Source of the DNA: UMGS621 sp964468815
GTDB taxonomy: Bacteria; Bacillota; Clostridia; Christensenellales; Borkfalkiaceae
Length of the DNA: 64,000 bases
Assembly (NCBI GenBank): GCA_964468815.1
Contig: CAYXWN010000004.1
Span: 4,626-68,625 of the forward strand
Direction of reading: 5' to 3'
The position numbers and the translations under genes were made by a program. A model generated the notes under the pieces. It was given only the letters and a program-made list of their open reading frames with translations. It searched no databases and had not been told where the DNA came from. Of the stretch, positions 8,197 to 17,356 are shown piece after piece (positions within the stretch are counted from its first letter, which is position 1; the number at the start of each line of letters is the position of its first letter).

Positions 8197-10500
8197 TTAT
8201 TCCGCTACCTTAACAAGCGATCCATCTTTTAATTGATAGTTGATTTCAGAAGAAATCTTAACCGTTTTCCCGTCCGTATTCATCCACGACGCGGTTTTCA
8301 CCGTTACCGTAAAATCACCGAGCGTTTGAATATATTCGTTTAAAATGAAAATATTCAAATGTTGACCGTCGTTGTGTACCGAGATAGGATTAAATACGCC
8401 GCCCATACTCATCGGGAAAGATTCCGTCGTATACTTGGGACTTTCCGCATTGACGATATCGTAAATGCTAACGCCGTTAATATAGACGTACTTGACAAAA
8501 TCCATTTCTCCCTTTACTTCATTATGGTAATACGCACCCGTTGCGCCCGTCGGAAGAATGTTCGTTCCGCCGAACCCGATTTGTACTAACGAAAAATCGC
8601 TTCCCTGCGCCGGATTATATCCCATACCGATTTTTGAAGTTACGTCAATCTCCGTTGCCACAGGATCTGCGGGCGGTTCGGGGGTATCCGCATCTACGGG
8701 AGCAGGCGAACCCTTAATCTTGCTCAGAACAACCTCGTCGAAATACACGACGGCATCGGTCAATGCCGTAAAAGTTACAAATTTGATTCCCGTCAGTTTT
8801 CCGTCCACCAAATAAGGCGCGACGTTAACTTCGATATTATACCATTGATTGGTTAAAACGTTGACTTTATTCGCACAAGCGTCACCTGCCGCACCCGTAT
8901 ATGCAGTGCTGTACAACCACCACTCTACAACGGTAAGCGTAGTGTCTTCGATATAAACGCGAAGCGTCAATTGCATATCTTCGGTAATCGTTCCGCTATA
9001 ACTTTCTCCGAACGTGAACGCGTTACCATGCCAAAGCGCAATCGCGCTGACCTTTAACACATCGCTGGTTGCACCCGTCGGTACGCCGTCGTCGGACGCT
9101 TTCATCGCCGTATAACGATCGGCAGCAACGCCACCGCACCGGTCAAGATCAATGGAAGAAGGAACGTTGGTATAGCCGTCAAGGTCAAATCTCTTCGCCA
9201 CCTCATAATCGGGTTTTTCGACAGGGAAAACAAGTTCTACGTCTTTAATATACACGTTGCCTTTGGTGGGCAAAATCAAGAGTGTTTTTAAATTTCCGCT
9301 CTCGTCGTTCGGAATGATATCGAACGAAAATTCATATTCTTGATACTCGGCATTATAGCCAAAGCCCTTCATAGTAGCAAAGGTCGAATCCCACCAATCG
9401 GGCCAAAAGCCGGTGAAAAATTGCGCGCTTTCGTCGGCGAGTTTAAACTTAAACTTCATGCCGCTTGCGCCCGTATTTTCCACAATGCCGCGGAAATAAT
9501 CCGCATTCAGCGTAAACGCTCTGCTATCGTCTTCCTCGGTGGCGTTATTCGTGAAAAGGAACGCGTTTTCTTCTTCTGCCCAAGTAACCGAGTTTACAAT
9601 TTCGCCTTCCGCGAGATTCGGCTCGAACAAACTTGCCATTTCAGCCCCCTGAATGGCTCTGCCGTAATAATCTTTCCGCGAAAGTTGCACTTCTACGGAA
9701 ACCGTCGTGTACCCCTCTTGGAACGTAAGATCGAAATCATACGTGCCGACGCCGTTCTTCATGACGAACGCCGATAAGGAAAGTACGCCGCCCTTTACCG
9801 TATATTCGCTTACGTCTAAGAGGTTGCCTTTATAACTAATGCTGCTCAGCGTTTTTTCGTCGATCGCAACTTCTGCCTTGGGACTTTCCGCCGTTACGAC
9901 GATATCGGAAAAATCCAAACCGTCGGGCTTGGTAACGACGTACGTTCTGTCAAACGTGTTGGTCTGACCGAGTACGTCCGTCGCATAGTAACGAACGGTA
10001 TGCTCGCCGTATTTGATTCTGCCAAGATCGTCCTTATCGAAATCGCTGTTGGTGGTTACTTCCAAACTTTCGCCAAAGGAATCCTTTGCCTCGATCTCTG
10101 CGAGGATATCCAAATTCTCGCTGTACACCGCTTCGTAACGCGCCTCGCCGACAAACGTAGGCAAGCCGTAAATTTTTACGGTAATCGTTTCTTCCGCATC
10201 GCCGCACGTATACTTAACGGTATACGTTCCCGCCGTTCCGAACACGACGCTCGTCGTATCTGCGGTAACCTCTTCCGCCGCTCCGTCCTTAGTGCCCGTC
10301 ACGTTTTGTAAAAAATCGTATTCCGTCACCGTATAACCGAGGGAAACGTCTTCCGCTCCGTCAATGCGATACTCCGCTTTCGGCTGTTCAGGCGTCGGCT
10401 TATTGCCGTCGTCCTCGTTTCCGTTACAAGCCGCGCCTGTAATAGCAAAGAGAAACGCCAACACGAGTACGATTAAGTAACTGGTTTTCTTTTTCATCAT
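8197..10500 (-). CDS. large surface lipoprotein with Ig-like and jelly-roll domains
   Basis: The 767-residue lipoprotein has a lipobox at Cys25 (TGAAC). Its N-terminal half contains cadherin/HYR-like Ig repeats: GTAGTYTVKYTCGDAEETI, YGEHTVRYYATDVLG and VGTYDFDLTF segments. The middle and C-terminal parts are beta-rich, with AVVYFDEVVLSKI typical of carbohydrate-binding jelly rolls before a proline-rich linker (PEPPADPVATEI). No catalytic motif is recognised. Two adjacent ATGs are possible starts behind GGAG. Its place in the operon suggests binding of the same glycan that the importer handles. A hairpin (GGCTTCGC at 8161-8168 with GCGAAGCC at 8179-8186) lies after the stop without a T-run. 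Confidence 0.75.
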   Translation of the reverse strand: MMKKKTSYLIVLVLAFLFAITGAACNGNEDDGNKPTPEQPKAEYRIDGAEDVSLGYTVTEYDFLQNVTGTKDGAAEEVTADTTSVVFGTAGTYTVKYTCGDAEETITVKIYGLPTFVGEARYEAVYSENLDILAEIEAKDSFGESLEVTTNSDFDKDDLGRIKYGEHTVRYYATDVLGQTNTFDRTYVVTKPDGLDFSDIVVTAESPKAEVAIDEKTLSSISYKGNLLDVSEYTVKGGVLSLSAFVMKNGVGTYDFDLTFQEGYTTVSVEVQLSRKDYYGRAIQGAEMASLFEPNLAEGEIVNSVTWAEEENAFLFTNNATEEDDSRAFTLNADYFRGIVENTGASGMKFKFKLADESAQFFTGFWPDWWDSTFATMKGFGYNAEYQEYEFSFDIIPNDESGNLKTLLILPTKGNVYIKDVELVFPVEKPDYEVAKRFDLDGYTNVPSSIDLDRCGGVAADRYTAMKASDDGVPTGATSDVLKVSAIALWHGNAFTFGESYSGTITEDMQLTLRVYIEDTTLTVVEWWLYSTAYTGAAGDACANKVNVLTNQWYNIEVNVAPYLVDGKLTGIKFVTFTALTDAVVYFDEVVLSKIKGSPAPVDADTPEPPADPVATEIDVTSKIGMGYNPAQGSDFSLVQIGFGGTNILPTGATGAYYHNEVKGEMDFVKYVYINGVSIYDIVNAESPKYTTESFPMSMGGVFNPISVHNDGQHLNIFILNEYIQTLGDFTVTVKTASWMNTDGKTVKISSEINYQLKDGSLVKVAE

Positions 10501-10525
10501 TCATTCTCCTTTTTGTTTTTTCATA

Positions 10526-12436
10526 TCATACGCCCCATTTATTGTAGAGCGACTTTATGACGCTTAAAGTATTTTCCGACGCCTTGGTCAATCCGATTGC
10601 CTCGGCATCCGCCTTAAACTGTTCTTTATATTCTTGCAAAACAGTGGGATCGGTATTGTAGGTGTAAAGTTCGACAAACATATAATACGTTGACAACCGC
10701 TCGCCTGCGATATGCTTATAATATAAATCATACGCCGTCGGATCGGAAGTTTTCAGTTTCTCGATCTTCGCCAAAGCAAGGTCGTAAATTTCGATCCACT
10801 GTTTCAAAATATTCTTCGGCCAAAACTTCTCTTTTAAGATCTCCGTAAAGCACGAACGAATACCGCCGAACCCGTTGTATTCCTTGTTGTACGCGGAAAG
10901 CGTGCGATAGGAATCGAATATCTGCCGCATTTCGGGTGCTGCCGCCCCGAAATACGTCTCGAAGAAATCGTCTACGAGTTCGCTGAGATTTTCATCGCAA
11001 TCCCACGCCAGTTTCGCGTTGAGATACGATTTCAAATTGTGCCAGCCGGTACTGAATCCGTTTTCGTTCCATTGCGCTTGGTCGAACAACCATTTCGCAT
11101 CTAATTCTACGGCAAATTTGTAGTTATCCTGCATTCCCTCGAAAGAATCGAACGGAACGAGATAATCGTAAAAGTTGGTGCTGTATATCCAGAAATACAT
11201 ACTTTCCGTTACGTCACCCCACGCCTTGGACATATCGTAGAACGAACTGTTGCCTTCGTCGAAGAAACTACGCGTAAAATCGCTGTTTACGGGTGCTAAC
11301 AGTAAAGAAATACCTTCGTCGATCTTTAAACCGTTCTTCATCTCGTACTTACCCGTCTTTTCGTTATATACCGTAGGCGGAATTTGCGTAGAAGTGTAAG
11401 CAAAAAATACAAGATCGAGATCGCGCGCGTAGGGTGCGCCGTCTTCCGTCTTCATCCAAGCGCGAATTTTCGCGTTCAGATCGTTCAAGAAGAGAATCAC
11501 CGCCGCCGAATTCGCGCCGTATTCTTCGACGACCTTAGAACAAGCGGAGCACGCGCAGAACATGCTGTTATCTTCGATGGAAAAAGTAACGACGTTTTTG
11601 TCCGGATATTCCTTTAACCCTTCTTGCAGTCGATTGCAAGCGGCGTTGAGCATCAATTCGTATTGCTCTTTATCTCCGTGCGCCGTATAGCAAAGTTGAT
11701 TGCCGCCGTCCGAAACCCATTGCGTGTTGTAATTCGGATCGGTATTCACGTACGAAAAAGAGTTGTGAAAGACTGTCCCGATATACATAAACCACTCATA
11801 ATACGGTCTTTGCCGCATACGGTAGGATTCATACATATCGTTCGCAACCGAGCCGTACCCTGCCGCTCTGTACGGAATATCGGGGATTTCCGTTACAGCC
11901 ATTTCGTAAAAGTGCAGATCGGAAACGCCTTTATTCAGACGATAGGTATCTTTATAGAAATATTCAAAATCGAACAAATACCCGAGCGTTTCGTATACGG
12001 CGTACAACGAGCCGTAATCGGTCGCGCCGTACAGATACATGTCATCGCCCTCTGTGGTGATTTGAAAGCCGTCAGAGCCGAGTTTTTTCTCGTCATAGGT
12101 GATGCCGCTGTTTTTCAACAACGCGGTTTTGCCGATGGAAAAATATTTTCCGTTTTCCGTCACCTCCGCGTCGGTTACCGTCTTTAATTCAATCGAAGTC
12201 GCCTCGCAAAAGAACGTCGTAAACTCGCCTGCGGCGTTCAAGAGAAGCGCGGAAGCGTTTTCGGGAATCAAAACCCGATAATCCGTCGTTCCGTTCTTTA
12301 CGATATACGCGTCGGTTACCGTTACGGAAGAATCGTTATTTCCGTCGTCAACGTTCGGGGTGTCGGACGAAACGCATGCGGAAAGCGCAATCGTAAAAGA
12401 AAGCAGAATTACCAATAATATATTGCGTTTTTTCAT
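10526..12436 (-). CDS. DUF4838-type glycoside hydrolase-like lipoprotein
   Basis: This 636-residue lipoprotein has a lipobox at Cys21 (LSAC). Residues about 60-170 resemble the alpha-glucuronidase/GH20-type N-terminal domain, with YLYGATDYGSLYAVYETLGY. The central part carries the DUF4838 hallmark CxCxxC cluster (MFCACSACSKVVEEYG) and a long TIM-barrel-like region ending in helical segments (YYKHIAGERLSTYY). DUF4838 proteins are surface proteins of glycan-use loci and are probably glycosidases of unknown specificity. The family assignment comes from these motifs. The gene is 10 bp from its upstream neighbour, so it is co-transcribed with the importer. Confidence 0.8.
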   Translation of the reverse strand: MKKRNILLVILLSFTIALSACVSSDTPNVDDGNNDSSVTVTDAYIVKNGTTDYRVLIPENASALLLNAAGEFTTFFCEATSIELKTVTDAEVTENGKYFSIGKTALLKNSGITYDEKKLGSDGFQITTEGDDMYLYGATDYGSLYAVYETLGYLFDFEYFYKDTYRLNKGVSDLHFYEMAVTEIPDIPYRAAGYGSVANDMYESYRMRQRPYYEWFMYIGTVFHNSFSYVNTDPNYNTQWVSDGGNQLCYTAHGDKEQYELMLNAACNRLQEGLKEYPDKNVVTFSIEDNSMFCACSACSKVVEEYGANSAAVILFLNDLNAKIRAWMKTEDGAPYARDLDLVFFAYTSTQIPPTVYNEKTGKYEMKNGLKIDEGISLLLAPVNSDFTRSFFDEGNSSFYDMSKAWGDVTESMYFWIYSTNFYDYLVPFDSFEGMQDNYKFAVELDAKWLFDQAQWNENGFSTGWHNLKSYLNAKLAWDCDENLSELVDDFFETYFGAAAPEMRQIFDSYRTLSAYNKEYNGFGGIRSCFTEILKEKFWPKNILKQWIEIYDLALAKIEKLKTSDPTAYDLYYKHIAGERLSTYYMFVELYTYNTDPTVLQEYKEQFKADAEAIGLTKASENTLSVIKSLYNKWGV

Positions 12437-12446
12437 GTTTGCCTCC

Positions 12447-15400
12447 TTATTTCACGGTTACGGTATACGAAGCGAACGTGTAATTGCCTGCCTCGTCGCT
12501 GACCATGTAACTGATCTTGTAAACGCCTGCCTTATCTGCCTTAAAACCGTTGTTTTCCACGGTTACGTGCACGAAATCCGGTCCTTCTACGCAAATGAAT
12601 ACGGACGAGGTTTCCGTGACGTTATCCTTGACGCTCAAAGAAGCAATCTTTACCGTTTCCCCTCTTTTCGCGCTCGTTTTCGGCGAGAGAATCTCTACCG
12701 TCGGCGCAACGTTGTCTAAAACGCTGATACCGTACGTATAATCCGTCGGGTTATTGTGCGAATCGGTCGCCCGATACGTTATCGTATAATCGCCGTATAC
12801 CGTCAGTTTTACATCGTACGTCGCCGTCGGATCGTTATCCGTGCCGTTTAACAACACGCCGTTTTCCGCGCGCACGTAATTACCGTTCGGATCGGTTATG
12901 CTAAACGAAAATTCACAGCGAGAATCCAACACGTCCGCCGCCAAAGCACCGCCGAACGTGAGAATTTCGTCTTTCGTTCTGTCGCCGATCAACGGGGATA
13001 CGACGATCTGCGGCGGCCGATTATCGCGCGTGAAATCGGTAAAACTCTGTCTGTTGATATTATAGACAAACAACTCGGATTCGCCCGAAACGCCGACAAA
13101 TTCCACCGTGAGATACGCCGTATTGTTCGTAAATCCCGTAAATGCGCTTCCGTCCGTAAAGGTTGTTACCTTTACCCCGACCGACGCGCTTGCGTTCGCG
13201 ACGTTGGTAGAAGCGTCGAAGTTTAACATAAAGTTATCCTTTCCGCCAAAGAACGTCGCGCCGATCGTACGGACCGTTCCGTCGTTTATGCTGTACCTAG
13301 AACCGTTCTCTTGTTTGGCGTACGTAAATTTTACTTGCTTCGCGCCGTCCTGCGTATCGGTGAGATACACGTTGATCGCGTTGAAGTTGTTCTTTTCGGC
13401 GTTTACGTTAAAAGTAAACGTAAACGATTTTACTTGCACCGTGTTGATGAACTCCACGTTTGTGTTTTTCGTCGTTTTTAACGTGACGTATCCCTCGGTC
13501 GCCTCTGTTTGCAGCGAACCGCTTTTCGCGACGAAATACTTTTCCAATCCAACCGTTCCGCCGTAGCCTACGTCGATCACGGGAACGCTGTACGTCTTTT
13601 CCGCCCTCTTGCCGTTAACTTCCAGACGGTAACCGACGGTTACCGTTCCTTCCGCGGACGGGACGTATACGGAAGGAACAGCCTTTTCCGCACCGCCGTT
13701 TTCACGAATGAAAATTTCCGCCGTCTTGCGCTCGCCCGTTCCGGACGAGAAATCATAACCGCACAAGGTCGGCAACGTATAACTTGCGCCCTTGATAAAA
13801 TAATGCGGAAGCGTTACTTCGTCATAGATATACGGGGTATCGTTGTTCCACGCGATAAACGTAAATAACTTTTCCACCGTCTTTACGTAGTCGGTCGCCC
13901 GAACGATGATTTTATATTCCCCGTCTTTCGTCGGACGGAATAAAAACGTCTTGGCATCCACCTCGTAGGAATTCTCCCCGTCAACGGCAGAAACGGTATA
14001 AGTCACGTTGCCGGACGGATTGCTCACGTTGACAGATTCCAACAACCGCACCGATTCGCCCGTCGCGCCCTCGGTCACCGCCCCTTTCAGCACGACGGAA
14101 AGTCCGCTCTCCGCAACGGCGTTGACCGTAAGTTTCTCGACGGATTTGTTTCCGCAAAGGTCCGTCGCGGTATAAACAAGAGTATACGTGCCGGCACGCT
14201 TAGGCGTAAACACGCCGTCTTTTACGTCGCAAACCGTTTGCTTTTCCGTCCCGTAATTGTAATACACGCTCGTTACGACCGCACAATCGCCGTCGTATTT
14301 ATCAAACGCCGTTCCCGCAAAAACGAGGTACTCCTTTCCGACCAACGCGTAGGGAAGCGCGTTCTTTTCATAACCAGACGTATCGACAGCAATCATGGGC
14401 GGTTCGTGATCGGCAAGATCCCTTGCCGGCTTTTGCCCGTCGATCTCCGTAATGACCAAATTCAAAGCAGACGCTTGATAATTTTCTCCGAATACGGTCA
14501 TGCGAACTTCGCCCGTCGTGAAGCCCTTCCAAGGAGAATCGAAATACTCGGCGTCGTCTAAATCTACGACCATATTGCTGCCCGAAAAAATCTGTCCTGC
14601 GGTAAAAATCTGCTTTTCCGCATTGTCGTAATACAGCGTTATAAATTCTTCTCCGAGTTTTTTATACCCGGAAGGCGTGCCCGTCATGGAAAACCACACG
14701 GGGAAACCGAAATCGTCCCCTTGATGAAGAGAGAAATTCCCCGGATAATTTTCCCAACCGCTGTCCGGTTGATCCGCCGCCCCTGCCGAAATATAGGTTT
14801 GCGGATCTGCCCAAGTACCTTGATTGGAGTGATTTTTAAAATTCAAGGTTACGTAGTTACTTTCATCGTAAATATCCGTAAAGCGAACCTTGATTCTGCC
14901 GACGTCCGGAGAACCGATCGTCGTCGGTACTACGAAGAAGCGGATCAATACGTCGTTCGCCGTGTTGTCCGACAAATCAATAATGCGATTGTATTGAAAC
15001 ACGTCCTTGTTTTCAAGTTTGATCACAATCCCCTCGCGGCTTTGCACTAAATCGTGCGAGCCGTATTTCGCGGATGATTTTTCGCTCCCGACCGAATAAA
15101 TCTGCTTTCTTACCGAAAAGCCGATTTCCGCGGAAACCGCTTTTCCGTCGATCGTTCCGTTGTAAATCAGTCTGTACTTTCCCTCTTGGTCAAGCGTTAC
15201 CGGAGAAAGATCGGTAGCCTTGCCGTTCGGGAATACGAGATAGCCGTATTCGGAATCCACCGTCTGCTTGCCGTCCGATAACTTTGCCTTCGGAATGGTA
15301 AAGCGTTGTCCGATCGCATACTCCTCGCGAATCATCGCGTCTTGCACGACGACGTCCGCAGCAACCTTGCTTACGGTCTGCGCTAAGCCGAACCCGACTC

Positions 15401-15470
15401 CGCACGCCGCAAATAAGACGCAAGCGATCAACGCAAGCAATAATCTTTTTCTATCTATCCTTTTTCCCAT
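12447..15470 (-). CDS. 1007-residue secreted protein with multiple Ig/cadherin-like repeats
   Basis: A basic N-terminus (MGKRIDRKRLLL) is followed by a hydrophobic segment containing FAAC, which could be a lipobox (Cys23) or simply part of a signal peptide. The rest is beta-rich and contains several Ig/HYR-like modules with the motif G-x-Y-x-(L/I)-x-Y-x-A-x-D: RAGTYTLVYTATDLCGN, DGEYKIIVRATDY, YGDYTITYRATDSHN and AGVYKISYMVSDEAGN. LamG-like or jelly-roll stretches lie between them (residues about 130-330 and 640-800). No catalytic motif is visible. It lies between permease and DUF4838 genes, so it probably binds or presents the glycan at the surface. Confidence 0.75.
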   Translation of the reverse strand: MGKRIDRKRLLLALIACVLFAACGVGFGLAQTVSKVAADVVVQDAMIREEYAIGQRFTIPKAKLSDGKQTVDSEYGYLVFPNGKATDLSPVTLDQEGKYRLIYNGTIDGKAVSAEIGFSVRKQIYSVGSEKSSAKYGSHDLVQSREGIVIKLENKDVFQYNRIIDLSDNTANDVLIRFFVVPTTIGSPDVGRIKVRFTDIYDESNYVTLNFKNHSNQGTWADPQTYISAGAADQPDSGWENYPGNFSLHQGDDFGFPVWFSMTGTPSGYKKLGEEFITLYYDNAEKQIFTAGQIFSGSNMVVDLDDAEYFDSPWKGFTTGEVRMTVFGENYQASALNLVITEIDGQKPARDLADHEPPMIAVDTSGYEKNALPYALVGKEYLVFAGTAFDKYDGDCAVVTSVYYNYGTEKQTVCDVKDGVFTPKRAGTYTLVYTATDLCGNKSVEKLTVNAVAESGLSVVLKGAVTEGATGESVRLLESVNVSNPSGNVTYTVSAVDGENSYEVDAKTFLFRPTKDGEYKIIVRATDYVKTVEKLFTFIAWNNDTPYIYDEVTLPHYFIKGASYTLPTLCGYDFSSGTGERKTAEIFIRENGGAEKAVPSVYVPSAEGTVTVGYRLEVNGKRAEKTYSVPVIDVGYGGTVGLEKYFVAKSGSLQTEATEGYVTLKTTKNTNVEFINTVQVKSFTFTFNVNAEKNNFNAINVYLTDTQDGAKQVKFTYAKQENGSRYSINDGTVRTIGATFFGGKDNFMLNFDASTNVANASASVGVKVTTFTDGSAFTGFTNNTAYLTVEFVGVSGESELFVYNINRQSFTDFTRDNRPPQIVVSPLIGDRTKDEILTFGGALAADVLDSRCEFSFSITDPNGNYVRAENGVLLNGTDNDPTATYDVKLTVYGDYTITYRATDSHNNPTDYTYGISVLDNVAPTVEILSPKTSAKRGETVKIASLSVKDNVTETSSVFICVEGPDFVHVTVENNGFKADKAGVYKISYMVSDEAGNYTFASYTVTVK

Positions 15471-15479
15471 AATTTCTCC

Positions 15480-16367
15480 TTATTCTTTTAAGCCGCCCAT
15501 CGAAACGTTCGACATTAAACGCTCTTGAAAGATCAAAAACAATATCAAGATCGGAATGATCACGATAATGCACCCTGCCATGCGCATCGGCACGTACGAT
15601 AAGCCGTTGATAGACTTATTCGTCAATTGATGCAAGCCGTACGACAACGTGGGGTATGCCGGAATATACAAAAGCGGCGTTTGATAATCGTTCCAAAACT
15701 CGATAAACTTGATCAAGAATATCGTAAAGAACACGTTTTTGACAAGTGGAAAAATAATCCGTACCATAACCGTCCATTCGGAAGCGCCGTCTATCTTCGC
15801 CGCCTCGGAAAAGTCGTCCGAAAGACGGATAAACGTCGCATGGAATACCAGAAAGTACATTCCCAAAAAATTCGCCTTTTGCAACCACGCACCGTACATC
15901 GTGTTATAAAGGTTGAGTTTGCGCAGCATATCAATTTCCGCCGGGTACGATCCGACGATCGGAATCATCATCGTAATCAACACGACCGCGTAAATAACCT
16001 TACTCATTTTGTAACGGAATTTCGCCGTCACGTACGCCACGATACACGGAATGAACGTTGCGACAAACGCCGAACCGATTACGTACAACAACGTATTGAC
16101 AATCATCTGCCAAACGTTCTGTTCAAACGTGCGTCCGTCTCGTACGCCGTCAACGATAAAGTTTTGCATGACCGTCGCAAAGTTCGAAAACGCCCAATCT
16201 TGCGGAAAGCCCAATTTGTTGCTGCGAAATTCGTCTATGGATTTTAAAGAAGTCAACGCGCCCCAAAGTAACGGATACAACATCGATATCGTATACAGCA
16301 CCAAAACGATGAAGAGAATAATCATGAGCGGATTCAAAAACGCTCTTAATTTTTTCGGATTTTTCAT
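15480..16367 (-). CDS. carbohydrate ABC importer permease, MalG type
   Basis: The 295-residue inner-membrane subunit has six expected membrane spans. The cytoplasmic EAA loop reads EAAKIDGASEWTVMVRIIFP (residues about 190-209), the contact site for the MalK-type ATPase. The C-terminus RLMSNVSMGGLKE is typical for MalG-like proteins (the family usually ends near VAGLTAGAVKG). It sits 12 bp after the MalF-type partner. No cognate ATPase gene is in the operon, so it probably shares a general MsmK-like ATPase. Confidence 0.93.
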   Translation of the reverse strand: MKNPKKLRAFLNPLMIILFIVLVLYTISMLYPLLWGALTSLKSIDEFRSNKLGFPQDWAFSNFATVMQNFIVDGVRDGRTFEQNVWQMIVNTLLYVIGSAFVATFIPCIVAYVTAKFRYKMSKVIYAVVLITMMIPIVGSYPAEIDMLRKLNLYNTMYGAWLQKANFLGMYFLVFHATFIRLSDDFSEAAKIDGASEWTVMVRIIFPLVKNVFFTIFLIKFIEFWNDYQTPLLYIPAYPTLSYGLHQLTNKSINGLSYVPMRMAGCIIVIIPILILFLIFQERLMSNVSMGGLKE

Positions 16368-16379
16368 ATTCTCCCCTCC

Positions 16380-17312
16380 TTAATCCACGTTCGGACCACA
16401 CTTGTTCAACACCCATTTGAACAAGAGGGTTACGGGCGCGGTGATTAACGTAAGAACCAAGCCGAACGCCGCATAATAAGGATAATCCCCGACAGACGTT
16501 TCCGGGAGCGCCATTTGACGGTATAAATAATACCCTACCGTATAAACGTTGTAATCCCCCGGCGATAAGCCGTAGAAATTAAATATGTTCATTTGGTTGA
16601 CGAAAATTCCCGCTACGCTCGATACCAAGAATACCGAAATCGTCGGAAAAATCATCGGAACGGAAATATAGATAAATTCCTTAAACTGCGAAATTCCGTC
16701 CAACGACGCCGCCTCTACGACGGAATCGGAGATTCCGCTCATAGAGCCGCTGTATATCAACGTCTGCACCCCGAAACCCGTCCACACGGTAAAAAACAAT
16801 ATCGTGCCGAACTTCGTATCGGGATTGGATAAAAGCCCTCGAATCTCCTTTGAGAACAGCGTTTCCCACAAAGCCGGAATGGCACTTTCCACAAAGTATT
16901 TATACACGAGCACCATGGCGATGCTGGAAATAACGAAAGGCATGAATAAAATCAACTTAAACAGTTTCGAACCGTATTGCTTTTTATAAACGTAGTACGA
17001 AAACAGCAACGCAAGCGTACACCCTATAACCGTACTGATTGCAAACAGCAATATGGAATTTTTGAACGCCGTGCCCAAAAACTTTTCGCCACCGCCGATA
17101 TTTGCAAGAACGCTTTGAAAGTTACTAAGCCCCGCCCAATCGTACTTACCGTTGAAAAAGTCATACTTCTCGAAAGCAAGCACGAACGAGTTCATGTTAA
17201 CGCCGATATAAAAAATTGCAAATTGAAGCAAGGGAAAAGCAAGAATCAAAGAATAAAACAAGATCCTTCCTTTTTCGCCTACCTTCTTATTTTTCTCCGC
17301 TTTACGAGCCAT
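16380..17312 (-). CDS. carbohydrate ABC importer permease, MalF type
   Basis: The 310-residue permease has six membrane spans. It starts with a charged lead (MARKAEKNKKVGEKGR), and the EAA loop reads EAASLDGISQFKEFIYISVP (residues about 200-219). It pairs with the MalG-type protein 12 bp downstream and the binding protein 44 bp upstream. Together they import an oligosaccharide whose identity is not visible. The trehalase-like first gene of the operon suggests a glucose disaccharide or related alpha-glycoside, but this is inference only. Confidence 0.93.
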   Translation of the reverse strand: MARKAEKNKKVGEKGRILFYSLILAFPLLQFAIFYIGVNMNSFVLAFEKYDFFNGKYDWAGLSNFQSVLANIGGGEKFLGTAFKNSILLFAISTVIGCTLALLFSYYVYKKQYGSKLFKLILFMPFVISSIAMVLVYKYFVESAIPALWETLFSKEIRGLLSNPDTKFGTILFFTVWTGFGVQTLIYSGSMSGISDSVVEAASLDGISQFKEFIYISVPMIFPTISVFLVSSVAGIFVNQMNIFNFYGLSPGDYNVYTVGYYLYRQMALPETSVGDYPYYAAFGLVLTLITAPVTLLFKWVLNKCGPNVD

Positions 17313-17356
17313 GCGTTATCCTCTCTAAAAGTAATGCCCTATTCGGTTTCTCTATT